From assembly GCA_030063045.1 (NCBI GenBank), contig JAQSEB010000109.1, positions 558,001 to 622,000 on the forward strand: a stretch of 64,000 nt of DNA, read 5' to 3'. Position numbers and translations under genes: made by a program. The notes under the pieces are model-generated. The model had not been told where the DNA came from and searched no databases. It saw only the letters and a program-made list of their open reading frames with translations. Source of the stretch: Pratylenchus scribneri. Taxonomy: Eukaryota > Nematoda > Chromadorea > Rhabditida > Pratylenchidae. Below are positions 9,120 through 18,948 of this stretch, in pieces; positions within the stretch are counted from its first letter, which is position 1, and every line of letters begins with the position of its first letter.

Positions 9120-9216
9120 AATTGTATCACATAAATTTTCACGCAAATTATTTTCTCATTATTGTTAAAATTTTAATCAAGATAAATTCATTTGGGTTTG
9201 TGCCCAAACATAAAAA

Positions 9217-9843
9217 ATGATTCCAATCAAACCTATAATCCAAAATATTGTTTCTACCCTATCTTTGGCTCTACCTAACGGAGAAAAATTTAATTTACAT
9301 ACAATTGTGAGCAAATTGCCAAATGCTCATTATCGCCCTGAACGCTTCTCAGCCATGATCATTCGATTGCCTCAACCAATAAGAACGACAGCCTTGTTTT
9401 TTTCCACCGGGCGCTTGGTGTGCGTCGGAACCAAATCTGAACAAGAATCCCTTTCCCAGCTTAACAAATTTATGGAATTAATTAAGAATGTAACTGAAGC
9501 GGATATTCGAGTCAAGGAGGAATTCAAGATACAAAATATGACGGCATCATTCAAATTTGAAGGCCTATTGAATTTGGAAGGTATGTAAAATAATTTTTGG
9601 AAAATATTTAATTATTTAGGTCTCTACATCTTTTTGAATAGCCTTTCAAAACCAAAATGGATTAGGCAATGTTCATTCAATCCAGAAATTTTCCCGGGAA
9701 TGTGCCTACGAATGAACACAACAAAATGTGTGGTTTTACTCTTCTCATCAGGGAAAAGTGTGATTACCGGAGGACGAAGCGAGAAAGAAACACTTGAAAT
9801 TTTTGAATTTATTTATCCGATTATTGTTGAATTTGTGAAATAG
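9217..9843 (+). CDS. TATA-box-binding protein homologue encoded by the element, two exons
   Basis: About 195 aa, exons 9,217-9,580 and 9,620-9,843 with a 39-nt GTATGT...TTAG intron. Two direct TBP repeats are visible. Repeat 1 has IIQNIVSTLSL, RFSAMIIRLPQP, TTALFFSTGRLVCVG and KSEQES; repeat 2 has FKIQNMTASF, FPGMCLRM, VVLLFSSGKSVITGG and RSEKET. The paired Asn residues (QN) that contact the TATA centre and the four minor-groove Phe positions (RF, FF, FP, LF) are conserved. The length equals the TBP core, with no long N-terminal tail. It lies 7.9 kb inside element 1, so it is element cargo. Likely role: promoter recognition with host or element transcription machinery. No copy is seen in element 2. 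Confidence 0.9.
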
Positions 9844-9923
9844 AGTAATTGTAATTGTGTTGTCATCCATCTGTTCATCTAAAAATTTTCGAAAATTTTA
9901 AATAAAATTTTAGATTACCTTCT

Positions 9924-10930
9924 TCAAAAAATGCTATGAACAAATTCATCTCGCAAATCCATCAAAATTTCTCCAAGAACATTTTCGCCCTGCCAATTGC
10001 TTGGATCTCTCAAATGTTGGATATTTCTTGGACTGACACCACAAGTCCAATGTGGGTTACAAATGGTGGCTTCAGTGAGCAATCCATCTCCAGTATCAAT
10101 CAATTGCTGGAAAAGCAAGGGATTCTGCGTGAATTTGGCTCGGCATCCCTCATACATTATCTTAAAAAATTAACAAATTCCTCCTTTTGAAAATACCTTA
10201 TCTCTGATATCAGCCCATTCCATAGCACTAAAATTGCGGACTCGTTGTGCCAAACGACGAATTTTAATTGTGTTTGTTTCCGTCAAAATTTGTTCAGCCA
10301 TCTCTTGATCTCCAAAATATCGAGCCTTTTGCTAGGCCAAATAATGTTCAGCAGTGAGGAAATTACGGCCCAGTAATGTGAAAAACGATTTGTAAGCATT
10401 GTGGAATCCAAAATCCTGACCAATGAAATACAAAATTTTCTGTCCGTTTATTCCTGTGATTTCAATTGGGGGCAATGGTTGTCTGAATTCCATGTCACCA
10501 ACAAAGACAGCAGCAGAACCTGAATTTTTTAAAAATGAAAGTAAATTCAAAAATTGTTACCAATTGGAACAAGTTCTGGATCGCTTATCATTCTGAAAAT
10601 ACAAAAAACTGAAGTAATATTAAAAGATATTCTTCTGGTAACGAAACCAAATTTAATAAATGAAAGTTTTATCAAATTAGAGGATTTATTATTGGATTTC
10701 CACGATATCCATAAGGGTAGCAAAGAAAATTCAAATCAATATGTCCTTTATCATATATTGGTGCATAACGTCTAAAAATGAAAAAAATTCAAATATAAAA
10801 TAATTTTTAACCTTTTCTGTGCCTTCGTCACAATAAATCCCTTTCGCCAATTTGGTTGAAACCCCAATCGTTCCAACAGCACCGGTTCCATATCCTCGCC
10901 ATTGGATTTTACTCAATTTAAAGTGAATAA
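9924..10930 (-). pseudogene. NADAR-domain protein, in-frame stop, several exons
   Basis: Minus-strand, with introns at about 10,763-10,802 (reading down), 10,585-10,670, 10,520-10,560 and 10,155-10,190. The NADAR domain (YbiA-like, DUF1768) spans FIGQDFGFHNAYKSFF, TAEHYLA-stop-QKARYFGD, and then GCRAKFTQNPLLFQQLI and NWQGENVLGEILMDLR. A TAG at 10,332-10,334 interrupts it where the family has a residue before QKA; the flanking sequence stays conserved, so the stop looks recent. NADAR proteins hydrolyse N-glycosidic bonds of ADP-ribosyl groups and related substrates. An upstream ~100-aa segment (RGYGTGAVGTIGVSTKLAKG) is unrecognised. It converges on the TBP gene and follows the truncated PolB directly. 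Confidence 0.7.
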
Positions 10931-10974
10931 AAAATTCAATTAAAAAATTCATTTTTAAATATATTTTTTATAGA

Positions 10975-13640
10975 AAATGGTAGTGTAAGTGAATTGGCAA
11001 TAACGTCATCGCGTTTAGAAGGATCTGTTGCCAATTTGAAAAACAATTGTTGAAATTTAACAATAGCATGGGCCAAAATTCTCACATCCTTTAAATTTGT
11101 ATTTAAAATTTTTTATTATTTTTTCTACCTGTTCACAATATGTGCCAATTTCTTTACCAAGGCAAAATGGTGTATTTTCATTTTCAGAATACCATCGATT
11201 AAATGCTTCCAATCGGTCTTTTTGCATAGTTTCGGGATAGTAGAATTTTCGATCAGGCAAATGGGGCAATTCGACATGCATGTTTCTATTCAAATTATAG
11301 CCATGTGGGAAGAATGCTTTTCCTCCTTCATTTATTTCCAAGCAAAGTGCTTTTGGCATTTTTTCCAATTTCATCATCATCCAATTAAAAGAATCTCGAA
11401 ATGATAAATGCGGAGAAATGCCTTGTTTCCTCTTTAAAAGTACTTCAAAAAGTTTATTCCCGCTGCGGGTGATTTTCGGCTCCATGCCTCCCACTTTCAA
11501 TAATTCATTTATCAGTAAATGCATGTCATAACGACTAAAATGATATGTTAAAATATTTGATCAAATTTTACCCTCCATAATGTGCTATTGCATATGTTCT
11601 CCGCTTTCGGAAAATTCCCGAACCAACTCCTCGAAGTAGCCATGTGATAAATTCGGCCAGAGGATTCGAATGAGTAGCAGCAGTCCACGTGTTCATCCTT
11701 TGACGATTGGGCATACAAATTTGACAATCGCCTGTGGTGTTCTGCTTCCATTTTTCCTCAGTCCTCATACAAAGGGAACACATCATATAAGTCTTAATTT
11801 AATTTTTATTCATTAAATTTTGTAATACAAATTACCGAAACGCAATTTACTTGATGCAATTTGAAATTTTCATCGTAGTTTTTGGTGGGAAATTCATGAT
11901 CCAATCTCAGTGATTTCCATTCTTTTTTATCGGTAATTGGAGAAATTTGTGTAGATTCAAAATCGTAAACAATCTAAATATATTTTTTTAAATATTGCAT
12001 TTAAAAATTACAATAAAATATTCTCCTCTTTTTTGCTTGGGAACTATTGGTTGAACATAACATTGATCATCTTTTTTATGAATTGAGCGACAAAGATTGC
12101 AATAGCGCATATGGCAAACATGTCCAAATTCATTTGGTTTATCGTTTGGATTGATTATCGGCTGCTCATCAACATTATCATCATCGCTTTCAATTTCTTC
12201 TTCTTGCATTTCACTTTCAACATCCATTGCTTTTTTGGGAGATTTGGCACTGTAGATTTGACCACATTCCAAACATCTAAACAGTGAAATTGTATTTTAC
12301 CAAATTAAATTAAATACCTTTTATATTTATCGCAAATATGTTTGTCCAAATGCCTTTTAAAACATTTGGGATGACGAAAAATATTATTACATTTTTTGCA
12401 CTCATTGAAGTATTTTTCCCGTTTTGGGCATGGAAATCCCCAACCAATTCCACAACATCTCGGACATTTGGCTGCCTAAAACACTAAATTTTATTCATAT
12501 TTCTCAAATCACTTACGCATTTTGCACGATGTAGAATGGGATCACTGAATGTGCTCTCACATTCCATACAATAATTTGTACCGAATAATTTAGAGATGTT
12601 CCTTATGGGTGAATAATGGCCATTTTTCAAATATAGACCAATCTCCTGTTTGGCGCGATTTGTTCCCTTCCACATTGGCCGCATTCGTCCTTTTTGTCCA
12701 AAAACAGAAAGTCGATATTCATTTGGCCAGCGCTTATTTAAATACTCCTGTATCATTGGCACATGTTTATCCACAGTATAGAAGGGCTCATCAAGTGGAT
12801 AATTGATTCCTCGTTTTTTCATTTGCAAGATGATGTCCATTATGAGCCTTGCTCTTCTATGTTTTGAAAATGTTCCAATTCCGTTCACCACACGTTGAAA
12901 TCTTTTATTTCCATTTCGATCTCCTTTAATTTTCTTATACATGATGGCAAGTTGTATGGCCAAAAGAAGACAATGATTTTCTCCAAAAAATAATCCTTCA
13001 TTTTTGGTCTAAAATAATTTTTTATTTTTATTGCAAATTTTTTACTGACGGGAATCAAATTGTTCAAATCTATTCCTTGTTCAATTTCACGTTTATGCCG
13101 TCCTGATCCACCCCGTGCCTGTTTAACCAATTCCATTGCTTCTTCTGTTGATGGCCCCATAACAATCTAATGGAAAATGATTCAGTAAATTACAGATTTT
13201 TCTAACCTCGATAAATATTGGTTGACTGAATAGAGAAGGACGACCCTTGTTCTTTCCGCTTTGATCTACATCATCAAACTGCTGCATAACTGTTTGTGCA
13301 TTGTTTTGTTCAAGAGTGCGATAAGGAATTTGAATTGGTTTTTCGAGAATTTCCGAACGGATTATTATTGAACATTTTCTGCCTGAATCCCTGAAGCTTG
13401 ATCCGCCAATGAAATGAAATGATCGATCAATTGCTCCATTAAAATTTCTCGGCCTTCGGGTGCATCCTCAGTGTTTTTCACGGAAAATGAAGCTCTAAAA
13501 TAGTTCATTTTTCTGATATGGATTTTTGGCTTACTTGAATACTCCAATTTTAAATCGACGATTTTTGATTTTTTCTTCTCCTTCGGTCTGATAAAAATGG
13601 GTAATTGGAAAATTACCATATCTTCGGGTGCGAGGCATCT
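10975..13640 (-). pseudogene. PolB N-terminal and exonuclease region; polymerase palm missing
   Basis: Multi-exon, minus strand, 5' end approximate. In order: a Polinton PolB N-terminal region (EILEKPIQIPYRTLEQNN), an OTU-like part ending NGHYSPIRN, Cys/His knuckles (CMECESTF, CPRCCGIGWGFPC, CNLCRSIH), Exo I (VYDFEST), Exo II (AIAHYGGRYDMHLL) and Exo III (YCEQ joined by splicing to DVRILAH). Homology stops after IANSLTL at ~10,985. The palm motifs A, B and C (DFxSLYP, NSLWG, DTDS), all present in element 2, are absent, and the NADAR-gene region begins almost immediately. A frame change near 13,370 sits at an A-run. It may be a deletion derivative whose exonuclease part survives, or a decayed gene. 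Confidence 0.8.
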
Positions 13641-13880
13641 AATAATTTTATAATTTGTTTGAACATTTTCAAAAATATGAATCCGAATTTTTGAAATCGG
13701 TTTTTTGAAATTTATTAATAATTAAATTTTTATCAAAATTTATAAAAATGATTTATCAAATAAATAATGCAATTAGTTCGGCCATTGTTTCTGAAAAAAA
13801 TAAATTTATTATTTTTAGAGATTAAAAATTGCCTTAATCCGATTCGAGCATAATATCATCAATCTTTTCTTTCATTTCTT

Positions 13881-14685
13881 TCATTTCTTTCCCACACCGA
13901 AATTGCTGTAGAGACGATTTATGGATGATTGCAAATCTTTATTTGCCATTGAGCAATATTGGCAAATCTAAAATTATGAATTAAATTAATAAAATTTATT
14001 TTTTACCAAGAAATTTAATTCATAAATTTTGTCGCGTTTCACAAGGAAAACATCATTGGCCAAATTCTTTTGTTTATCCGCACAATTTTGACACTAAATT
14101 ATTTGTTGTTATTTTTAGGATGACAATAATTTACCTGATGGAGGCACCATGCATATTTTAAATTGAGTAATTTCTCATCGCCTGCACCGGTTATGTTTTC
14201 GCCACGAAAAACATATGAAATCTCTTGACCATGTTCGTTGGCATTATTCACTAAAAAACAATATTTTCATTTTTTATAAATCAAACCTGCTTGATTCCAA
14301 TGACGATTATAGCTCATGTTCAATTGTATGTTATTGTTGAGACAATCAGCGCACATTTTAATTGGCAAAATATTCAAATCGGATTGGTCAGTCTTGAAGA
14401 CAATTCCTTCTTCTCGTTTGAAATGACCCTGTTTGCAATCCTGGCAGAATTGAAGGAAATAGGCAATTCTGGGAAGCTTTAGAATTTTTGCTCGATTCAA
14501 TAAAGCCAGCGGCACAGCTTTCAATGCTCGGGATTTTCCTAAAATAATAAGATTTTTCTAATAAAAATGAACCAACTTTCTTCCTTGCGGCGTAAATAAT
14601 CCCTCTCATCATCCCCTAGCGAAATGTTTTCATCCGTCTCAAAATCAGTAGAATCCATTTCATTTTCCGTAATTTCTTTTTCCAT
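13881..14685 (-). CDS. CxxC-rich putative zinc-binding protein, about five exons
   Basis: The likely start is the ATG at 14,685 (MEKEITENEMDSTD; an in-frame ATG also lies upstream at 14,778), and the stop is at 13,881-13,883. Exons are joined by short introns at about 14,535-14,575, 14,245-14,285, 14,096-14,136 and 13,970-14,010, all keeping frame. The acidic N-terminus is followed by FLQFCQDCKQGHFKREEG, MCADCLNNN, CQNCADKQ and ICQYCSM, that is, four CxxC pairs suited to two zinc sites. I recognise no family. It is upstream of and co-oriented with PolB. No counterpart of this length is seen in element 2, which has two other small CxxC proteins. Confidence 0.6.
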
Positions 14686-14778
14686 CTTTGTTGTGGATTT
14701 GGTCTTGAATAAATTAAATTTATTGGAATATTTGAGAATAATTTTAATAGGAAAAATTCTAAAATTTGAAGATTTCAT

Positions 14779-16213
14779 TTAATTTTATTATTTGAATTGC
14801 AAAAATATAAAATTAATAGAATTTTCGAGCTATAATAAGCATCGATATGTGAGGGAAACATTATGGAATAACGGAAACTTTATATTAGGGACCATCTCAA
14901 AAATGAAAAATTAAATTAAAGAAAGCCCAAATAAATTAAGGATGGATAATAATTTTATTTAATTGGATAAACTTTATAAAAGAAGTATGAGGAAAGGTAT
15001 ATTCTTAGTTTTGTTGGAATATTTGAATTTAAGAATGATGAAAAGTAGAAATTTTCGCCAGCTTTTATATCCGCTCGGTCCAATGCCTCAGGCATTGGTC
15101 TAATGCCGCTGGAGGCATCATTTAATGCCAAAGGCATTGGTCTAATGCCGCTGGAGGCATCAATTAATGCCAAAGGCATTGGTCTAATGCCGCTGGAGGC
15201 ATCAAATTAATGCCAAAGGCATTGGTCTAATGCCGCTGGAGGCATCAAATTAATGCCTAAGGCTTTAGTCTAATGCCGCTGGAGGCATCAATTAATGCCA
15301 AAGGCATTGGTCTAATGCCAAAGTCATCACTAAATTTGCCTATATAATAGTGTGAAATTTGTCTCTCAAAACATTTCCAACAACAATAAAATAATATAAA
15401 TATAAACTCAAATTTCTTCTCAAATCCTCCTCCTTCCTCCTATTTTTCAATAAATCTTTTAAGCTCCTCCCATCCGTTTTAACTCCCTATTAGAATCGTA
15501 TTGCTTAAATATTTTCCAAAATTTATGCATCGCTTTCCTCAATTTTTAATGCAAATTCTATTTTCAAATAGGCCTTTCCGAAAAAAATTCCAATATTTAA
15601 ATAATAATATTACCTCCTGAATTTCTTCACAAAAAAGACCCGATCCGAATATTTATTTAATTTTAAAATTTTAATTCAAATAATTTTAAGTTTTTAAGAT
15701 GAGTAAAAATTTTGTTATAAAAGCTATTTACGGGCGATGCATAAGATGGAATTGTAAATTTTATTTGTGTGGCTTCTATGGAATTAAGGAAAACAGGTGG
15801 ATTGAAGTCAGGAATTAAAATATTAGAATATTTAATATTATAAATTTAAGGAATGTGACATACCCCCATGTAAATTACGCCTTTACGAAAAGAATAAGCA
15901 GGTCGGAAGAAGAACTGGTGGCCACCCGAAATATAGAGAAGTGGAAGATAAGAAAAAGAAAGAAAAATAAAAAATATTCGTTTAACTTCATTTAAAATGT
16001 TGTTTCGGTCCTAAAACAACATTTATTGTTCCCGCGAACCAATAAATATTTTTAGTAATTTTTAATTACATTAGAGTTTTCTTTCATATCAATAATTCAT
16101 TAGTTGCCTCGCTTTTTTCCATTTTAATAATTTTTAATTAATAAATAATTTTCCCTCCATATCAATGGTCTTCTCTCCTCCTCCTTATGTTCAATAGTTT
16201 ATTTTTATAGAAA
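14779..16213. other. Non-coding region of element 1 holding a palindromic array
   Basis: No convincing gene on either strand. It contains the ATGCC/GGCAT array (15,083-15,335) and AT-rich sequence. Open frames inside the array only reflect the repeat. The 5' regions of the divergent CxxC gene (minus) and NADAR gene (plus) both fall here, so promoters for both are expected in it. Confidence 0.6.
15083..15335. repeat. 42-43-bp tandem array of ATGCC...GGCAT hairpins
   Basis: Six units starting at about 15,091, 15,133, 15,175, 15,218, 15,261 and 15,303. Each holds two small inverted repeats: ATGCCAAAGGCAT and ATGCCGCTGGAGGCAT. They are unusually regular and GC-richer than the surroundings. Such repeated dyads are typical of protein-binding iterons or of recently amplified satellites. 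Confidence 0.9.
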
Positions 16214-16832
16214 ATGGTAAAACCACCAATACTATTCCAATCAATTGATGGCGAATATTTTTGGGCATTTTTCGGCCAAGATTATATCTTCAATAATTCT
16301 TATCCCGCATCATTCACTATAGATTCCCACTCCTTTAATTGTAGTGAACAACATTTCCTTTGGCAGCGGGCTTTATATTTTGGAGATATGAATGTTGCCG
16401 ATCAAATACTGGCTTCAAAATCACCCGCAGAGCAAAAGATTATAGGCCAGTGGACCAAGAATGTTTCTAATGTTTCCGTAGATGATTGGGAGCAAAAGAA
16501 AGATAGAGTAAGGAGTAGGAAAATCGTTTAAATTAAATCTCATTATTTAGGCAATGTATAATTCTGTCTGGCAAAAATTTGCACAAAACGCGGAATTGTC
16601 AAATGTGTTGCTCTCCACTCGCCAAATTCCCATTGTGTGGGCATCGCTCTGGGACTATTATTGGTCAATTGCCGTGCCTAACTATGAAGAGGAAATTTTG
16701 AAGGATAGAAGCAAATGGAAAGGAGGCAATAAACTAGGTGATGTGCTCGCACTTGTCCGCCACGAATTGGAATTGTTCTATTTGGATCTGGGTTGGGACC
16801 TGCCAACAATCATGAGAATTGAGGGGCAATGA
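16214..16832 (+). CDS. NADAR-domain protein, two exons
   Basis: About 191 aa from exons 16,214-16,507 and 16,551-16,832 (GTAAGG...ATTTAG intron, frame kept). NADAR signatures: FSEQ-type motif NCSEQHFLWQRALYFGD, then WQKFAQNAELSNVLLSTR and KWKGGNKLGDVLALVRHEL. NADAR enzymes (YbiA/DUF1768) remove ADP-ribosyl-type groups by N-glycosidic cleavage; some reverse DNA or RNA ADP-ribosylation in anti-phage toxin systems. In the segment where the family usually has an acidic residue before Ala-Ser (EAS), this protein reads VWAS, so activity may be altered. It is quite divergent from the other NADAR gene at 9,924-10,930, so it is not a fresh duplicate. Confidence 0.75.
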
Positions 16833-17198
16833 ATTGGAAAACACAAGATAAAATGAATCTTATTATTTTTTTCATTTTGGATAAATTTCATTAATTTTAC
16901 TTAATAAATTTTTAAAAGATTAGAAAATTAAATGAATAAATAGTTAATTTTCTAAAAATTATTTTCTAAAATTTTTTAATAAGAATGTTTTCACATTTAT
17001 TTAATTACCAAATAAATTCAAATGGTTTTTCATCAAAGTAAACTCTATAGATATTAGCTCAAAATATTATTTTTTAATAATTTTGAATTACTCAAAAAAT
17101 TCAAAGGGAAAATATACTCAATAGGTATTTGTACTAAAAATGTCTTTTAAAAATTTTGACCAAAAAATTAATTTTAAAAAATGATTAAAATTAATATT
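16833..17198. other. AT-rich intergenic stretch with degenerate TIR-like repeat
   Basis: No gene seen. At about 17,100-17,170 a block (CTCAATAGGTATTTG then ATGTCTTTTAAAA) resembles the inner and outer parts of the element 1 TIR in the same orientation as the right TIR. Confidence 0.5.
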
Positions 17199-17543
17199 TC
17201 ATCTAAATTTGTAAAAACATTCTTCGCCTGGAGGGCAAATGATAATGTTCTCTAAATGCAAGTAAAAAAATTCGTCGTAAATAGTCCCATCTTCGAATAA
17301 AGATTCATTATAAAATGAATTATCAATTTTATTCGGAGTACACAAACAAATCAAATGTTCGGAATTAGAAGGAACAATATCAAGAATTTTTATTTCTTTA
17401 ATATGGTAGAAAATTTTTCCAATAGGATGTGCGCATCTATGAGGTGGAAGTTGAAAATTTGAAACGTATTCTTGTATTATTCGATTCAACTCTACCCCTG
17501 ATGAACATTTGTGAAAATCCAAAAAATAATCTAAGGTATTCAT
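17199..17543 (-). CDS. Hypothetical protein near right end of element 1
   Basis: 114 aa from the ATG at 17,543 (MNTLDYFLDFHKCSSG). A longer frame begins at 17,585, but that lies close to the TIR. The protein has several Cys residues (HLICLCTPN, IICPPGEECF) and no signal peptide or TM segment. I recognise no family. It is the last gene before the right TIR and is transcribed inward. The size and composition suggest a real gene, but there is no second copy in the window to support it. Confidence 0.45.
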   Translation of the reverse strand: MNTLDYFLDFHKCSSGVELNRIIQEYVSNFQLPPHRCAHPIGKIFYHIKEIKILDIVPSNSEHLICLCTPNKIDNSFYNESLFEDGTIYDEFFYLHLENIIICPPGEECFYKFR

Positions 17544-17621
17544 TTTGATGAAAATTTTCTTTTTCTTCCATTTATATAGCCACAATTTTCCAGAATGGAT
17601 TTCTCTTTATTCAAATATATT

Positions 17622-17823
17622 GTTACTTTTTTAAATGAAAAGTAGCCAATAGGTATTCGCTTATTTTTATGATCTCAAATTAGAGAGAAAAATTTTAATA
17701 TTTTCTAAAAGATTCAATAAAATGTACTCAAAAGGTATTGGCTCAAATTATGTCTTTAAAAAATTAATTATGTTCAAAAAAATGTCTTTTAAAAAACGGG
17801 TTAAAAGTATATAATAGACTACT
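17622..17823 (-). repeat. Element 1 right terminal inverted repeat
   Basis: Inverted copy of the left TIR, ending ATAATAGACTACT. A degenerate further copy of the same motif family (CTCAATAGGTATT followed by an ATGTCTTTTAAAA stretch) lies internally at about 17,100-17,160, so this end has an additional subterminal repeat. Confidence 0.9.
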
Positions 17824-17853
17824 ACTAATATTCTTACCGAATTGGAGGATATG
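17824..17853 (+). pseudogene. 30-bp host exon remnant between the two Polintons
   Basis: ACTAATATTCTTACCGAATT onward to GGATATG aligns codon by codon with the last exon of the intact gene at 37,996-42,307 (region about 42,167-42,199, AATTATATTGG...GAGGAGATG). It encodes TNILTELEDM in the same frame. The continuation of this exon is found at 36,554, after element 2. The first six bases are the predicted target duplication of element 1 and the last six (GATATG) that of element 2. Confidence 0.9.
17848..17853 (+). repeat. Left target-site duplication of element 2 (GATATG)
   Basis: GATATG directly precedes AGCAGCTATCCTC and is repeated right after ...GAGGATAGCTGCT at 36,548-36,553. Six bp is the length known for Polintons. 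Confidence 0.95.
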
Positions 17854-18550
17854 AGCAGCTATCCTCTCAGATTCCACCAATACGGTAGCCAGTACGGTAG
17901 CAGCGAATACCTAAGCGGCTACTTTAAGCGGCTGCCTATGAGCTTCCTTAAGGGACCAAAGATCACCACCCCAGCCTGCCAGCCGGTGCCTAGAGGCTTT
18001 GTTGTAAGGGGTAAGGGATCAAAGGTCACTCCCCTGCCCAAAAATAAAGCCGACGCCTAATGGCAAAAATTTAAAATTGGAAATGACGCCAAAATGATCC
18101 AAATTAAAATTACATAATGCCAAATAAAATAAATTTAAATAAAATTGTGGAAAAATAGAGCGCACAAGCACTCGTCGTAACTTGTGACGCCCTATAATTT
18201 TTAAATCCTATATATTTACCAAATAAAAATATAAAAATTTAATATAATCCAATTTTTATTTTTACTCTTCTTTTATTTAATTTATATTTAATTATTATTT
18301 TATTACATTTTCCAAATATTTTCCCTCAAATTTCCAACGCCAAATATATTCTTTTTATTTCCTTTGGTGGATATTTTTGCCAAAATGCCTTTGAGGGAAG
18401 GCGCCAAATACTCCCCACGCCATTCCGTCGACAAAAAAAAATCGATTCCCGCTTTTTGGCCAAGCGAGCAGACAAGAGTGCACATTACGTATGGCTTTCC
18501 CCACTATCTCTCCTATTTTGTTTTCACTCTGCCAAAAATTTGTAAACGTA
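17854..18550 (+). repeat. Element 2 left terminal inverted repeat
   Basis: Inverted match to 35,836-36,547. It includes the GC-rich outer ~200 bp (ACGGTAGCCAGTACGGTAGC, CTTCCTTAAGGGACCAAAG), the central CAAGCACTCGTCGTAACTTG block and the inner TTTTTGGCCAAGCG block. It ends near GTTTTCACT...AAATTTGTAAACG. Confidence 0.95.
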
Positions 18551-18606
18551 ATCATTTTTTTAATGGGGATATTTTATGCAAAATTGACGGGATAAAAAAG
18601 GTGACT

Positions 18607-18948
18607 TGTTCTATGGTTTTTTGTTCAGTGGCCTTTTTGTTCAGTGGCCTTTTTGTTCAGTGGCCTTTTTTGTTCAGTGGCCTTTTCGTTCAGTGGCCTT
18701 TTTGTTCAGTGGCCTTTTTTGTTCAGTGGCCTTTTTTGTTCAGTGGCCTTTTTTGTTCAGTGGCCTTTTCGTTCAGTGGCCTTTTTGTTCAATGGCCTTT
18801 TTTGTTCAGTGGCCTTTTTTGTTCAGTGGCCTTTTTTGTTCAGTGGCCTTTTTTGTTCAGTGGCCTTTTCGTTCAGTGGCCTTTTTGTTCAGTGGCCTTT
18901 TTGTTCAGTGGCCTTTTTGTTCAGTGGCCTTTTTTGTTCTAAGCCTTT
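18607..18948 (-). repeat. 17-bp subterminal array, variant TTGTTCAGTGGCC
   Basis: About 20 head-to-tail units of roughly 17 bp (TGTTCAGTGGCCTTTTT), starting some 55 bp inside the left TIR. On the minus strand each reads GGCCACTGAACAAAAA. The 17-bp period leaves all three frames open (repeated QWPF, FSGLF), which produces spurious ORFs. Confidence 0.95.

Larger units (their letters stand above)
1..17823. mobile_element. Polinton/Maverick element 1, full length between TIRs
   Basis: Seen: the first bases (AGTAGTCTATTATATAC) recur inverted at 17,807-17,823, and the match continues inward for about 0.2 kb. Between the TIRs lie an FtsK/HerA-type ATPase, an rve integrase with chromodomain, a PolB remnant, an adenain-like protease and capsid proteins, which is the diagnostic Polinton/Maverick set. 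The length (17.8 kb) and the AG...CT ends fit the family. Position 1 is exactly the first base of the TIR, so the left target-site duplication is outside the window; the six bases after the right end (ACTAAT) are its predicted partner. The plus-strand virion block fills 0.25-8.5 kb, accessory genes 8.5-10.9 kb, and the PolB remnant and further accessory genes 10.9-17.5 kb. Autonomy is doubtful because the polymerase palm is absent and MCP is frameshifted. Confidence 0.95.

Noticed and set aside
9372..9554. Minus-strand 60-aa frame inside the TBP gene
   Set aside because: Shadow of the TBP exon, which has clear family homology.
8483..9843. PAZ and TBP genes as host genes flanking the element
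   Set aside because: Both lie well inside the TIR-bounded element, between the virion block and PolB, and a second PAZ occupies element 2; host-gene status would need an assembly error.
14955..15179. Minus-strand frame with MPLALNDASSGIRP repeats
   Set aside because: Translation of the 42-bp palindromic array; no start context and no homologue.
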